DNA of 64,000 bases. Source: Belnapia arida. Lineage in GTDB: Bacteria; Pseudomonadota; Alphaproteobacteria; Acetobacterales; Acetobacteraceae. Shown here piece after piece: positions 19,622-29,052 of the stretch. The notes below the pieces were generated by a model that worked only from the letters and a program-made list of their open reading frames with translations, did not search any database and had not been told where the DNA came from. The position numbers and the translations under genes were made by a program. The stretch spans positions 186,001 through 250,000 of the forward strand of contig NZ_JAETWB010000005.1 of assembly GCF_016773205.1 (NCBI RefSeq). Reading direction: 5' to 3'. Every line of letters starts with the position of its first letter. Position 1 is the first letter of the stretch.

Positions 19622-22600
19622 ATGAGACGCATAAGGCGTTCAATGACGTCCATGCCCGACCATGCCCCGACGCAGGATCTGATGGACCCCGCCGAGGCCT
19701 CGCTGCTGCTGCCTGCCCTGCTGCGCCGGATGAAAGCCGGCATCGGCGTGTTCGAGCCCGACCTGACGCTGCGCATCGCCAACCCGGCGCTCGCCACGGT
19801 GCTGGGGCTGACCCTGCGGCCCTTCCGTGGCCAGGCGCTGCCCTCATTGCTCGGCGCCTCGATCGGGCCGGCGCGGGGCCCCTTCGAGGCCCCGGCCGGC
19901 GGTTCCGCCCGTTGGGTCACGCCGGATGAGCGCCACCTCGAGGTCGAGGTGGAGGTACTGGCCGATGGCAGCCGGCTCGGCCTGTTCCGCGACGTGACCC
20001 GGCAGCAGGAGGCGGAGGAGAGCCTGGCCACGGCGCGCAGCCGCAGCGAGCTGCTGCTGCGCTACGTCACCGACTGCGTCGTGCTGCTGGACCCCGACGG
20101 GGTGATCCTCGAGAACACCGACCGCTCCGGCCGGCTGCTCGACCTGCCGCCGGAGCTGGTGCAGCCGGGCTGCACCCATCAGGACGTGCTGCGCTACATG
20201 TACCAGCGCGGCGACTACGGCTTCGAGGAGGCGGAGGACGCCTTCGTCGCGCGGCGGCGGGCGGAGATCCTGGCCGCCGGCGACCTCACCTTCACCGCGC
20301 TGATGCCGAACGGGGTCTGGGCGGAGTATAATTTCTGGCCGCGGCGGGACGGCCATCTGCTCATCATCATCCGCGACGTGACCGCGCTGAAGGAGGCGCA
20401 GGCGACGCTGGAGGCGGAGCGGGCGCAGGCACGGCGGCTTCTGGCCAGCCTCGGCGATGCGGTGATGCTGTTCGATGCGGACGGCACCCTGCTCGAGACC
20501 AACGGGCATGAGGAGTCGGTGCTCGGCCTGCCGCCGGAATTCGGCCGGCCCGGCGCGCGCTTCCAGGATGCGCTGCGCCACATGGTACGGCGCGGCGATT
20601 TCGGCCGCGACCGGCCGGAGGATGCCGAGGTCGCCATGCATTGGCTGGCGCTCACCTCGCCCGGCCGCAAGCGGCTGGCGCAGCGCTTCGCCAATGGCCG
20701 CTGGATCGAGCTGCACTACCACCCGCAGCCGGACGGCAAGCTCTGCATCGTCGCGCGCGACATCACCGAGATGCGCGAGAGCGCCCTGGCGCTGGAGGCG
20801 GAGCGGGCGACGCTGCGCACCGTCATCGACAACCTCGCCGATGGCGTGATGCTGTATGACAAGGACTACCGCTGGCGCATTGCCAACCGGCAGCTCATGG
20901 ACTTCCTCCGCCTGCCGCCCGAGATCGCGCATCCGGGCGCGAGCGGGCGGGACATCCTCCGCTTCCAGGCCCTGCGTGGCGATTTCGGGCCGCCGCCCGA
21001 GGACCAGGCGGCGCTCGAGGCGCTGGTGGAGGAACGCGCCCGGGCCATGCTGCAGCCGGGCGGCAACCGCTATGTGCGCAAGACCGCCGGCGGGTATTGG
21101 ATCGAGTTCAACATGCTGCCCTTACCGGATGGCGGGCTGCTCACCTGCTTCCGTGACATCACCCGCCTCAAGGACCAGGAGGAGGCGCTGGAGGTGGAGC
21201 GCGCCCTGCTCCGCCGCGTGCTGGACGGGCTGCAGGACGCGGTGATCCTGCTCGACCCCGATGGCGCCATCGTCGAGACCAACGGCAAGGCCCCTGCCCT
21301 CTTCGGCCTGCCGGAGGAGCTGATGCAGCGCGGCTCCTCGCACCAGGCGGTACAGCGCTGGCGCTACCGCCACGGCGAATTCGGCTTCGACCGGCCGGAG
21401 GACGAGGTGGTGGAGGAGCGCTGGGCGACCGTGAAGGCGAGCGAAGGGCCGATGCCGCTGCGCCTGATGCCGAACGGAAAGTGGGTGGAGAACCAGTTCC
21501 GCACCCTCCCCAACGGCCAGATCCTCGCCACCTGCCGGGACATGACGGCCTTGAAGCTCAACGAGCAGGCGGCGCTGGCCGCCAAGGGCGAAGCCGAGGC
21601 GGCGCGCGACGCAGCCGAGGCGGCGGCGCGCGCCAAGGCGACCTTCCTCGCCGCCATGAGCCACGAGATCCGAACGCCGATGAACGGCGTGCTCGGGATG
21701 ATGGAGATCCTGGAACGCTCCGGCCTCTCGGCCGATCAGGGCCGGGCGCTGGCCGTGATGCGGGAGAGCGCGCAGTCGCTGCTGCGCATCATCGACGACA
21801 TCCTCGATTTCTCGAAGATCGATGCCGGGCGGCTGGAGGTGGAGGCGCTGCCCTTCAGCCTGCGCAGCCTGGTGGACGGCATGGTGGAGACGCTGGCGCC
21901 GCAGGCCCGCGCCAAGGGCCTCGCCCTCTTCACCGACCCGGCGGGGCCGGGGCCGGACTGGGTGACGGGCGACCCGACGCGGGTGCGGCAGATCCTCTTC
22001 AACCTGCTCGGCAATGCGCTGAAATTCACCGAGCGCGGCTTCGTCCGGGTGATGGCGGATACGCGGCCGGAGCCGGACGGGCGGGTGCAGGTGGTGCTGG
22101 CGGTGGAGGACAGCGGCATCGGCATGGATGCGGCGGCGCAGCTGCGGCTCTTCCAGCCCTTCGCCCAGGCCGACAGCTCCACCACGCGGCGCTTCGGCGG
22201 GACGGGTCTCGGCCTCTCCATCGTTCGGCGGCTGGCGCAGCTGATGGGCGGCGACGTGACGGTGGAGAGCACGCCGGGCCGCGGCAGCCGCTTCACGGTG
22301 ACGCTGCTGCTTGCCCCGGCGGCGGCGGGGGAGGTGGCGGAGGAGGCGGTGGCGGCCAGCCCAGTGGCGGCACCGCAGACGCTCGAGGGGCTGCCGCGGC
22401 TGCTGCTGGCGGATGACCATCCAGTGAACCGGGAGGTGCTGCTGCGCCAGCTCGAGGTGCTCGGCCTCAGCGCCGACGTGGCGGAGGACGGGGCGGCGGC
22501 GCTGAAGCTCTGGCAGGCGCGGCGGCACGGCATCCTGCTGCTCGACCTGCACATGCCGGAACTCGACGGCTTCGGCCTCGCCCGGCTGATCCGCGAGGAG

Positions 22601-23125
22601 GAGGCGGCGGAAGGGCTGCCGCGCACCGGCCTCGTCGCGGTGACGGCGGATGCGCTGAAGGGCGAGGATGCGCGCTGCTATGCGGCGGGAATGGATGGCT
22701 TCCTCTCCAAGCCCGTCTCGCTCGATGCGCTGGCCCGCACCCTCGGCCGCTGGCTGCCGGAGCTGGCCCCCGAGGCGGCGACGGCGACGGATACGGTAAG
22801 CGGCGCGCTGTTCGACCCGGAGGCGTTGCGCGGGTTGTTCGGGGCAGATGCGGCGCGGCTGTCGGGCATCCTCGACAGTTTCGCCGCCAATGCCTCGCAG
22901 GAGGTGGCGACGCTGGCTGCGGCGGCGGAGCCGAACCGGCTGGCGGGCACCGCGCACCGGCTGAAGGGTGCCTCGCACATGGTCGGCGCGCGGCTGCTGG
23001 CGGAGCAGGCGGCGCGCGTCGAGAACCTGGCGCGCGAGGGTGAGCTGGCGGCGGCGCGGCAGGCGGCAGCGGGGATGGAGGCGCTGCTGGCGCAGACGCT
23101 GAAGGCGGCGCGGGCAGGATTGTAG
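19622..23125 (+). CDS. hybrid sensor histidine kinase with five PAS-type domains, REC and Hpt
   Basis: A 1167-residue soluble kinase without transmembrane segments. It starts with a PAS-like region (about 20-115), then four tandem PAS_7-type repeats near 145-255, 273-383, 400-516 and 533-643. A short coiled linker leads to HisKA with phospho-acceptor His681 ([10 protein letters not shown]), HATPase_c ([20 protein letters not shown]), a receiver with Asp975 ([12 protein letters not shown]), and a C-terminal Hpt with His1112 ([12 protein letters not shown]). It can therefore run a full internal phosphorelay, ending on an unknown output regulator. ATGs at 19643 and 19652 are alternative starts. 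An OmpR-type regulator lies 700 bp downstream on the other strand, but pairing is unproven. Confidence 0.93.
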   Translation: MRRIRRSMTSMPDHAPTQDLMDPAEASLLLPALLRRMKAGIGVFEPDLTLRIANPALATVLGLTLRPFRGQALPSLLGASIGPARGPFEAPAGGSARWVTPDERHLEVEVEVLADGSRLGLFRDVTRQQEAEESLATARSRSELLLRYVTDCVVLLDPDGVILENTDRSGRLLDLPPELVQPGCTHQDVLRYMYQRGDYGFEEAEDAFVARRRAEILAAGDLTFTALMPNGVWAEYNFWPRRDGHLLIIIRDVTALKEAQATLEAERAQARRLLASLGDAVMLFDADGTLLETNGHEESVLGLPPEFGRPGARFQDALRHMVRRGDFGRDRPEDAEVAMHWLALTSPGRKRLAQRFANGRWIELHYHPQPDGKLCIVARDITEMRESALALEAERATLRTVIDNLADGVMLYDKDYRWRIANRQLMDFLRLPPEIAHPGASGRDILRFQALRGDFGPPPEDQAALEALVEERARAMLQPGGNRYVRKTAGGYWIEFNMLPLPDGGLLTCFRDITRLKDQEEALEVERALLRRVLDGLQDAVILLDPDGAIVETNGKAPALFGLPEELMQRGSSHQAVQRWRYRHGEFGFDRPEDEVVEERWATVKASEGPMPLRLMPNGKWVENQFRTLPNGQILATCRDMTALKLNEQAALAAKGEAEAARDAAEAAARAKATFLAAMSHEIRTPMNGVLGMMEILERSGLSADQGRALAVMRESAQSLLRIIDDILDFSKIDAGRLEVEALPFSLRSLVDGMVETLAPQARAKGLALFTDPAGPGPDWVTGDPTRVRQILFNLLGNALKFTERGFVRVMADTRPEPDGRVQVVLAVEDSGIGMDAAAQLRLFQPFAQADSSTTRRFGGTGLGLSIVRRLAQLMGGDVTVESTPGRGSRFTVTLLLAPAAAGEVAEEAVAASPVAAPQTLEGLPRLLLADDHPVNREVLLRQLEVLGLSADVAEDGAAALKLWQARRHGILLLDLHMPELDGFGLARLIREEEAAEGLPRTGLVAVTADALKGEDARCYAAGMDGFLSKPVSLDALARTLGRWLPELAPEAATATDTVSGALFDPEALRGLFGADAARLSGILDSFAANASQEVATLAAAAEPNRLAGTAHRLKGASHMVGARLLAEQAARVENLAREGELAAARQAAAGMEALLAQTLKAARAGL

Positions 23126-23147
23126 CGCCGGCGGCGCGGCATGGTAT

Positions 23148-23166
23148 GCAGGGCGATGCTCCCTGC
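23148..23166 (+). terminator. weak hairpin after the hybrid kinase gene
   Basis: GCAGGG (23148-23153) and CCCTGC (23161-23166) form a 6-bp stem with a 7-nt loop, followed by a pyrimidine-rich CCTTCCCTT. There is no T-run, so terminator function is uncertain; it could equally influence marC translation, which begins at 23190. Confidence 0.3.
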
Positions 23167-23189
23167 CCTTCCCTTGGCCGCCGACTGAC

Positions 23190-23861
23190 ATGCCCGATTT
23201 CGGCAATGGGGTGCAGAGCTTCGTCCTCGCCTTCTCGGCGCTCTTCTCCATCGTGAACCCGATCGGCGCGGCGCTGGTCTTCAGCGAGGTGACGGCCGAC
23301 CGCAGCCATGCGGAGCGGGTGCTGCTGGCCAAGCGCATCGGCCTCTACGCGGCGATGATGATGCTGGGGGCGCTCTGGCTCGGCGCCTATGTGCTGGAGT
23401 TCTTCGGCGTCTCGCTGGCGGCGCTGCGCATCGCCGGCGGGCTGGTGGTGGCCGTGCGGGCCTGGAGCCTGCTGATGGCACCCGAGGCGATCGAGGCACG
23501 CAAGCAGGAGCAGGCGGGCGAGGCGACCGGCGCGGCGGACGATGCCTTCTTCCCGCTGACCATGCCCTTCACCACGGGGCCGGGCACCATCTCGGTCGCG
23601 GTCGCGCTCGGCGCCAACCGGCCGCCGGGCGGAGTGGGGGCGATCCTGCCCTTCTTCGCCGGGGTCTCGGCGGCGGCCGTCGCCGTCGCGGTGACGGTTT
23701 GGCTCGCCTATTCCTCGGCGGACCGGCTGACCGGCCTGCTCGGCGAGGCACGGGCGCGGGTGGTCTCGCGGCTTGCGGCCTTCCTGATGCTCTGCGTCGG
23801 CACGCAGATCACCCTTGGCGGCGTCGTCGACGTGCTGCGGCCGCTGCTGGCGGGACGCTGA
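23190..23861 (+). CDS. MarC family integral membrane protein
   Basis: A 223-residue, six-segment inner-membrane protein of the MarC/NAAT family (UPF0056). The family signatures SIVNPIGAALVFSEVT at the N-terminus and PFTTGPGTISVAVALG in the middle are both present. The physiological role of MarC proteins is unresolved, and the old link to multiple antibiotic resistance is not supported. It follows the kinase gene after 64 bp and converges on the response-regulator gene with only 3 bp between the stop codons. Confidence 0.9.
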   Translation: MPDFGNGVQSFVLAFSALFSIVNPIGAALVFSEVTADRSHAERVLLAKRIGLYAAMMMLGALWLGAYVLEFFGVSLAALRIAGGLVVAVRAWSLLMAPEAIEARKQEQAGEATGAADDAFFPLTMPFTTGPGTISVAVALGANRPPGGVGAILPFFAGVSAAAVAVAVTVWLAYSSADRLTGLLGEARARVVSRLAAFLMLCVGTQITLGGVVDVLRPLLAGR

Positions 23862-23864
23862 AGC

Positions 23865-24578
23865 TTAATCCCGCGGCGGGACGAACATGTAGCCGACGCC
23901 GCGGACGCTGCGGATCGCCTCCGGCTTGGCCGGGTCCGCCTCCAGCTTGCGGCGGAGGCGGAGGATGCGGTTGTCGATCGCCCGGTCGAAGGCATCCGCC
24001 TCGCGGTGGGAACTGGATTCGAGCAGCCAGTCCCGCGTCAGCGGCCGGTTGGGGTGGCTGACGAAGAGCTTCAGCAGGTCGAATTCGCTGGCGGTCAGCG
24101 CATCCTCGCTGCCATCGGAGCGGACCAGCAGGCGGCGCTCCAGGTCGAGCATGCAGGTGCCGACGCGAACCTCGGAGACCTTGACCGGCGGCGGGGCAGC
24201 GGCGCCGGCGGTGCGGCGCAGCAGGGCGCGGACGCGGGCGAGCAACTCGCGCGGCTCGAAGGGCTTGGTGACATAGTCGTCGGCGCCGGATTCGAGGCCG
24301 ACGACGCGGTCGACCATGTCGCCCGCCGAGGTCAGCATCAGGATGCCGATGCGCGCCGAGCGGCCGCGCAGCCAGCGGGCCAGGGCGAAGCCGTCCTCCG
24401 CCTCGCCAAGCTGGACGTCGAGGATGGCGAGGTCGGGCATGGATTGCTCGGCCATGCGCTTCAGCTCGGCGCCGGAGGAGACGGGCACCGGGCGCAGGGC
24501 GTGCTGGGCCAGGTAGTCGGTGACCAGCTGGCGCTGGAAACCGTCATCCTCCACCAACACGATGCGGGGTGCCGCCAT
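23865..24578 (-). CDS. OmpR/PhoB-family response regulator
   Basis: A 237-residue two-component regulator. The receiver domain has IVLVEDD near the N-terminus, phospho-acceptor Asp54 (LAILDVQLG) and the conserved Lys in DDYVTKPFEPREL. The C-terminal winged helix includes LTASEFDLLKLFVSHPNRPLTRDWLLE and RLRRKLE..IRSVRGVGYMF. The ATG at 24578 has GAGGG upstream; a longer in-frame ATG extension lacks similarity. It is divergent from phoX with about 155 bp between starts, so it could be the PhoB-like regulator of that gene, although no cognate kinase gene is adjacent. Confidence 0.92.
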   Translation of the reverse strand: MAAPRIVLVEDDGFQRQLVTDYLAQHALRPVPVSSGAELKRMAEQSMPDLAILDVQLGEAEDGFALARWLRGRSARIGILMLTSAGDMVDRVVGLESGADDYVTKPFEPRELLARVRALLRRTAGAAAPPPVKVSEVRVGTCMLDLERRLLVRSDGSEDALTASEFDLLKLFVSHPNRPLTRDWLLESSSHREADAFDRAIDNRILRLRRKLEADPAKPEAIRSVRGVGYMFVPPRD

Positions 24579-24657
24579 GCGTTTCCCTCTTGGAAATCGG
24601 CGGCGGAGTGTAACCGAGGCAGGCTGCTCGGCAAGGGCCATGGGAATGACGCAAAAT

Positions 24658-24698
24658 CTTCATCCAGGCGTCATTCCGCTTTCCTGGGGCGCGACTAG
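24658..24698 (+). promoter_or_regulatory. candidate Pho box and -10 region of phoX
   Basis: CTTCAT (24658) and CGTCAT (24669) recur with an 11-bp period, the spacing of PhoB half-sites (consensus CTGTCAT), though each is degenerate. The octamer GCGACTAG follows at 24691-24698. The same octamer occurs at 26997-27004 before the Ugp-like operon, again shortly after a CTGTCAC. The phoX start at 24733 lies 34 bp on. This is pattern-based inference. Confidence 0.4.
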
Positions 24699-24732
24699 CT
24701 GATCAGCCATGACCGGAAGGGACAGGGACACC

Positions 24733-26670
24733 ATGCTGCCGCTCGACGAGCCCGACTTCATCGAGATCGAGGATATCGGCAGCAACCCGGCGCCGCGTGA
24801 GACCCTGGCCGAGATCGCCGGGCGGCGGCTCTCGCGCCGCGGGGTGCTGGCCGGGGCGACGGCCGCCGCGGCGCTGGCTGCCGCCGGGCCGGCCCTGGCC
24901 GAGGCGGCGGGGCCGTCGAGCCTTGGCTTCGGCGAGTTGTCCCACCGGATGAGCCAGCGCGACGCGGTGGCCGCAGGCTATGAGATCCAGACCGTGATCC
25001 GCTGGGGCGACCCGGTGCTGGCCGATGCGCCGGCCTTCGATCCGGCGGCGCAGACCGCGGCGGCCCAGGCGCAGCAATTCGGCTACAACAACGACTATCT
25101 CGACTTCTTCCCGCTGCCACGCGGGTCGGGGGCGAGTGACCACGGGCTGTTGGTGGTCAACCACGAATACACCAACACCAACCTGATGTTCGCCGGGCTC
25201 GGCGCCGGGCGGGCCGCGGCGCAGAAGGCGAACGCCGGGCAGGCGGCGGTGGAGCAGGCGGCACATGGCCTCTCCGTCGTCGAGATCCGCCGGCAGGACA
25301 GGCGCTGGGTGCCGGTGCGCGACGGGGGGCTGAACCGGCGCATCACGGCGGAGACGCCGATGCGGATCAGCGGCCCGGCGGCAGGGCATGAGCGGCTGAA
25401 GACGAATGCCGACCCGACGGGCACGCGGGTGCTGGGCACGCTCAACAACTGCTCCGGCGGCAACACGCCCTGGGGGACGGTCCTGACGGCGGAGGAGAAT
25501 TTCAACGTCTATTTCGGCGGTGCCGCGGCGGAGACGGGGGCGCAAAGGAACCACTACAAGCGCTACGGCATCATCCCCGAGGCCAACTATGCCTGGCCGC
25601 GCTACGAGCCGCGCTTCGACCTCGACCGCGAGCCGAACGAGCCGAACCGCTTCGGCTGGGTGGTCGAGTTCGATCCCTACGACCCACACTCGGTGCCGGT
25701 GAAGCGGACAGCGCTCGGGCATTTCAAGCACGAAGCGTGCAACCATGTGGTCAGCGCGGACGGGCGCGTCGTCATCTACATGGGCGATGACGAGCGCTAC
25801 GAGTACATCTACAAATTCGTCACGGCGCGGCCCTTCGTCGCGGGCGATGCGGCGGCCAACCGCGACCTGCTGGACGAGGGCACGCTTTATGTCGCCCGCT
25901 TCCAGGATGACGGCACGCTGGCCTGGCTGCCGCTGGTGCATGGCGAAGGACCGCTGACGGCGGCGAACGGCTTCGCCTCCCAGGCGGATGTGCTGATCGA
26001 GACGCGGCGGGCGGCGGACCTGCTGGGCGCGACGCCAATGGACCGGCCTGAGGATGTGGAGCCGAACCCGGCGACGGGCCGCGTCTATGCCATGCTGACC
26101 AACAATGGCTCCCGCACGGCGCAGCGGCTGAACGCCGCCAATCCGCGGCCGGGTAACGACCATGGGCATGTGGTGGAGATCATCCCGCCCGGCGCCGGGA
26201 CGGGGCGGGTCGATCATGCGGCGGCGACGGGGAGGTGGGAGATCTTCCTGCTCGCCGGCAAGCCGGGCGTCGATGCCGGGGCGCGCTACCACCGGGCGAC
26301 GAGCGACCAGGGCTGGCTCTCCTGCCCCGACAACTGCGCCTTCGACAAGCATGGGCGGATGTGGATCGCGACCGACGGCGCGCCGGCGGCGGCGGGCGTG
26401 GCGGATGGGCTCTATGCCGCGGATACCAGCGGCTATGGGCGGGCACTCCCGCGGCTCTTCTACCAGGCGCCGACCGGGGCGGAGGTCTGCGGGCCGTGCT
26501 TCACGCTGGATGGGGAGACGATCTTCCTCGCCATCCAACATCCCGGCGAGGACCCGGGCAGCAGCTTCGAGCGGCCGAGCACGCGCTGGCCGGACTTCCA
26601 GGAGGGCATGCCGCCGCGGCCTTCGGTGATCGCCATTACCCGGAAGGGTGGGGGCGAGATCGGGAGCTAG
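24733..26670 (+). CDS. phoX: PhoX family alkaline phosphatase (DUF839)
   Basis: Calcium/iron-dependent phosphatase of the PhoX type that releases phosphate from phosphomonoesters in the periplasm. A twin-arginine signal SRRGVLAGATAAAALAAAGP lies about 40 residues in, after an acidic leader that is common in PhoX. Family motifs visible include LLVVNHEYTNTNLMF, GTLNNCSGGNTPWGT-LTAEENFN, KRTALGHFKHEA and GWLSCPDNCAFDKHGRMWIATDG. I prefer ATG 24733 (645 residues) because AGGGA precedes it, while ATG 24709 has no ribosome-binding site and sits right behind the presumed -10. Phosphate-starvation control is inferred from the upstream repeats. Confidence 0.9.
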   Translation: MLPLDEPDFIEIEDIGSNPAPRETLAEIAGRRLSRRGVLAGATAAAALAAAGPALAEAAGPSSLGFGELSHRMSQRDAVAAGYEIQTVIRWGDPVLADAPAFDPAAQTAAAQAQQFGYNNDYLDFFPLPRGSGASDHGLLVVNHEYTNTNLMFAGLGAGRAAAQKANAGQAAVEQAAHGLSVVEIRRQDRRWVPVRDGGLNRRITAETPMRISGPAAGHERLKTNADPTGTRVLGTLNNCSGGNTPWGTVLTAEENFNVYFGGAAAETGAQRNHYKRYGIIPEANYAWPRYEPRFDLDREPNEPNRFGWVVEFDPYDPHSVPVKRTALGHFKHEACNHVVSADGRVVIYMGDDERYEYIYKFVTARPFVAGDAAANRDLLDEGTLYVARFQDDGTLAWLPLVHGEGPLTAANGFASQADVLIETRRAADLLGATPMDRPEDVEPNPATGRVYAMLTNNGSRTAQRLNAANPRPGNDHGHVVEIIPPGAGTGRVDHAAATGRWEIFLLAGKPGVDAGARYHRATSDQGWLSCPDNCAFDKHGRMWIATDGAPAAAGVADGLYAADTSGYGRALPRLFYQAPTGAEVCGPCFTLDGETIFLAIQHPGEDPGSSFERPSTRWPDFQEGMPPRPSVIAITRKGGGEIGS

Positions 26671-26678
26671 GGCTCCCG
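26661..26678. terminator. hairpin shared by convergent phoX and a small ORF
   Basis: CGGGAGC (26661-26667) and GCTCCCG (26672-26678) form a perfect 7-bp stem with a TAGG loop. The loop contains the phoX stop codon, and the opposite-strand small gene stops at 26667-26669, so both genes end inside the hairpin. There is no T-tract on either side, so it may act as a bidirectional attenuator or mRNA 3'-end stabiliser rather than a strong intrinsic terminator. Confidence 0.45.
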
Positions 26679-26891
26679 CTGCCACTCCGGGCCGTCGAGG
26701 CGGCGGTCGACCTGGTGCTTCGCCTCCTCGATGAGGATGGCGAGGCCGGCGGGCACCGTGTTGCGCAACACCGCCCGCGGCTGGCCGCCGGGCGGATGGA
26801 TGGAGACGGTCCAGCCTTGCGGTGCAGCGCCACGGGCCACCAGGCGATGGGCGCGATAGAGGCTGGAGCGGGGCGGGGCTCGGCGGTCCAT
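26667..26891 (-). CDS. conserved-looking hypothetical protein, 74 residues
   Basis: A short basic protein (starting MDRRAPPRSSLYRAHRLVA) with no signal peptide or membrane segment. The C-terminal half (AVLRNTVPAGLAILIEEAKHQVDRRLDG) looks like a compact helical unit rather than a random shadow, and no other gene covers the stretch. It converges on phoX with a 4-bp overlap and diverges from the Ugp-like operon, so the Pho-box-like region could serve it too. No family is recognised. Confidence 0.5.
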   Translation of the reverse strand: MDRRAPPRSSLYRAHRLVARGAAPQGWTVSIHPPGGQPRAVLRNTVPAGLAILIEEAKHQVDRRLDGPEWQREP

Positions 26892-26951
26892 GCGGCATCC
26901 GTGATCCGACCTCGCCCAGACTCATCCGTTCCGCGTGGACGGTCAAGCGGG

Positions 26952-27004
26952 CTGACACATATTTTTCATCGAAACGGAACACCACTGTCACCGGGTGCGA
27001 CTAG
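26952..27004 (+). promoter_or_regulatory. candidate Pho-box array before the Ugp-like ABC operon
   Basis: CTGACAC (26952), TTTTCAT (26963) and CTGTCAC (26985) fall on the same 11-bp register; the last matches the PhoB half-site exactly and the first pair is separated by the AT-rich spacer ATAT. The octamer GCGACTAG follows at 26997-27004, as it does before phoX. The stretch is unusually AT-rich for this genome. PhoB control is inferred from this pattern and from the downstream gene functions. Confidence 0.5.
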
Positions 27005-27037
27005 AGCCGGCCCCGCAATCAGGACGAAGGGGCTGGC

Positions 27038-28174
27038 GTGGCAGGCATCACCATCAGCGGCGTGGTCAGGCAATTCGGCGCCACGCCGGTGCTGCAAGGC
27101 GTGTCGCTCACGGTGGAACCCGGGGAGTTCATGGCGCTGGTTGGGCCGTCGGGCTGCGGCAAGACGACGCTGATGCGCATCATCGCCGGGATCGAGACGG
27201 CAGATGCTGGCGAGATCGTGATCGGCAACCGAACGGTGACGCGGCTCCGGCCGGCCGAGCGGGACATTGCCATGGTGTTCCAGTCCTATGCGCTTTACCC
27301 GCATCTGACGGTGCGGGAGAACATCGCCGTGCCGCTGGCGATGCGGCGGCTCTCGACGCCGGAGCGGATGCCGCTGCTCGGGCGGCTGCTGCCAGGCACG
27401 CGGGCGAAACGGGCGGCAATCGGCGAGGAGGTGGTGCGGGCGGCGGCGCCGCTCGGGCTCGCAGCTCTGCTGGACCGGCGGCCGGGGCAGCTCTCCGGCG
27501 GGCAGCGGCAGCGGGTGGCGCTGGCACGGGCGATCATCCGCCGGCCGGCAGCCTTCCTGATGGACGAGCCGCTCTCCAACCTCGACGCGGCCCTGCGCGT
27601 GCAGACGCGGCGGGAGATCGTCGACATCCATCGCGCGGCGGGCGTTGCCACGCTCTACGTCACGCATGACCAGGCCGAGGCGCTGACCATGGCCGACAAG
27701 GTCGCCGTGATGATGGGGGGCGAGCTGCTGCAGGTGGCCTCGCCCGAGGCGATCTATGCCGACCCGGCCGATCTGCGCGTCGCAGGCTTCATCGGCTCGC
27801 CCCGCATCAACACGCTGGCGGCAGAGGCGGATGCGGCGGGGCGCGTCACCGTCGCCGGCCTGCCAGCCGGCCTCAGGACCGAGGCGCGCGGGACGCTGAC
27901 GCTGGCGCTGCGGCCCGAGGCACTGCGGCCGGCACCGGCGGGCCTGCCGGCGGTGCTCGAGCATCTGGAATTCCTCGGCGACGGGCTTCTCCTGCATGCG
28001 CGCCACGCACCGGACGGGGCTCCGCTGATCGCGCGGCTGGAGCCGGAGGCGCGGGAGGGCTTGCAGCCGGGGGCGGCGCTCAGGCTTGGCTTCGCGCCGG
28101 GACGGGCCCTGCTGTTCGGGGCCGATGGCAGGCGGGTGGCGACGCGTGCGGATGCCGCGCTGGTGGCGGCGTGA
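27038..28174 (+). CDS. ABC transporter ATP-binding protein, UgpC/MalK type
   Basis: A 378-residue ATPase. Walker A GPSGCGKTTLMR, Q-loop VFQSYALYPHLTVRENI, signature LSGGQRQRVALARA, Walker B FLMDEPLSNLD and switch His in YVTHDQAEALTMADKV are intact. The C-terminal TOBE regulatory domain begins near residue 235. This architecture serves CUT1 importers for sugars and sn-glycerol-3-phosphate. The GTG at 27038 has GAAGGGG upstream. It is the first gene of a five-gene operon (ATPase, two permeases, binding protein, phosphoesterase); the Pho-like box and last gene favour a Ugp-type substrate over sugar. Confidence 0.92.
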   Translation: MAGITISGVVRQFGATPVLQGVSLTVEPGEFMALVGPSGCGKTTLMRIIAGIETADAGEIVIGNRTVTRLRPAERDIAMVFQSYALYPHLTVRENIAVPLAMRRLSTPERMPLLGRLLPGTRAKRAAIGEEVVRAAAPLGLAALLDRRPGQLSGGQRQRVALARAIIRRPAAFLMDEPLSNLDAALRVQTRREIVDIHRAAGVATLYVTHDQAEALTMADKVAVMMGGELLQVASPEAIYADPADLRVAGFIGSPRINTLAAEADAAGRVTVAGLPAGLRTEARGTLTLALRPEALRPAPAGLPAVLEHLEFLGDGLLLHARHAPDGAPLIARLEPEAREGLQPGAALRLGFAPGRALLFGADGRRVATRADAALVAA

Positions 28175-29052
28175 GGCGCCTCGCCGGGGAGGCGGTGGCC
28201 GGGGCGCTGATGACGCTGCCGGCGGGCATCGCCTACCTGCTGCTGCTCCTGCTGCCGACGCTGGCGACGGTGCTGCTGGCCTTCACCGATTACGAGCTGG
28301 GGGCGCCGGCGCTCGGCTGGATCGGGCTCGACAATTTCCGCGAGATGCTGGCCGACCGGGGCTTCGGCGTCTCGGTGAGGAACACGGTGGTCTATGTCGG
28401 GCTGGTGACACCGGTCTCCATCCTCGGCGGGCTCGGCCTTGCCTTGCTGGTGGAAGCGGGGGTGAAGGGGCGCGCCTTCTTCCGCGCGGTGTTCTTCCTG
28501 CCGGTGGTCTCGCTCACGGTCGCCATGGCGGCGGCCTGGCAGTACCTGCTGCATCCGACCATCGGGCCGGTGAACGCGGCGCTGCGGGCGATGGGGGTGG
28601 GGACGCCCTTCTGGCTTTCCTCTTCCGACACGGTGCTGCTGAGCCTCGCCGCCATCGGCGTCTGGGAGAGCATCGGCTTCAACATGGTGCTGTTCATGGC
28701 GGGTCTCACCGCCATTCCGCGCGAGCTCTATGCCGCCGCCGAGGTGGATGGGGCGCGGGGCGGCTTCGACCGCTTCCGGCTGGTGACATGGCCGCTGCTC
28801 GGGCCGACGACGCTCTTCGTGCTGACCATCAGCATGATCCGCTCCCTCCGCGTCTTCGACACGGTGGCGGTGCTGACGCAGGGGGGGCCGAACAAGGCCT
28901 CCGAAGTACTGCTGTTCACCATGTACCAGCAGGGCTTCACCTATCTGCGGCTCGGCTATTCGGCGGCGATCACCCTCGTCTTCCTCGCCGTGGTGCTGGC
29001 ACTGATGTGGGTGCAGACACGGGTGCTGGACAAGCGGGTGCATTACGCATGA
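28171..29052 (+). CDS. CUT1-family ABC permease, UgpA/MalF-like
   Basis: A 293-residue six-segment permease. AFFRAVFFLPVVSLTVAMAAAW and the coupling loop AIPRELYAAAEVDGARGGFDRF (EAA motif) are typical. The GTG at 28171 overlaps the ATPase stop (GTGA), and its own stop overlaps the next permease start. TQGGPNKASEVLLFTMYQQGF near the C-terminus is shared with UgpA and other CUT1 permeases. Substrate assignment to glycerol-phosphate compounds is inferred from the operon. Confidence 0.9.
   Translation: MRRLAGEAVAGALMTLPAGIAYLLLLLLPTLATVLLAFTDYELGAPALGWIGLDNFREMLADRGFGVSVRNTVVYVGLVTPVSILGGLGLALLVEAGVKGRAFFRAVFFLPVVSLTVAMAAAWQYLLHPTIGPVNAALRAMGVGTPFWLSSSDTVLLSLAAIGVWESIGFNMVLFMAGLTAIPRELYAAAEVDGARGGFDRFRLVTWPLLGPTTLFVLTISMIRSLRVFDTVAVLTQGGPNKASEVLLFTMYQQGFTYLRLGYSAAITLVFLAVVLALMWVQTRVLDKRVHYA

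Noticed and set aside
18055-20031. N-terminal extension of the 16477 binding protein by over 600 codons
   Set aside because: Antisense to the D-aminoacylase and kinase genes; the signal peptide and mature start match the ATG at 18054.
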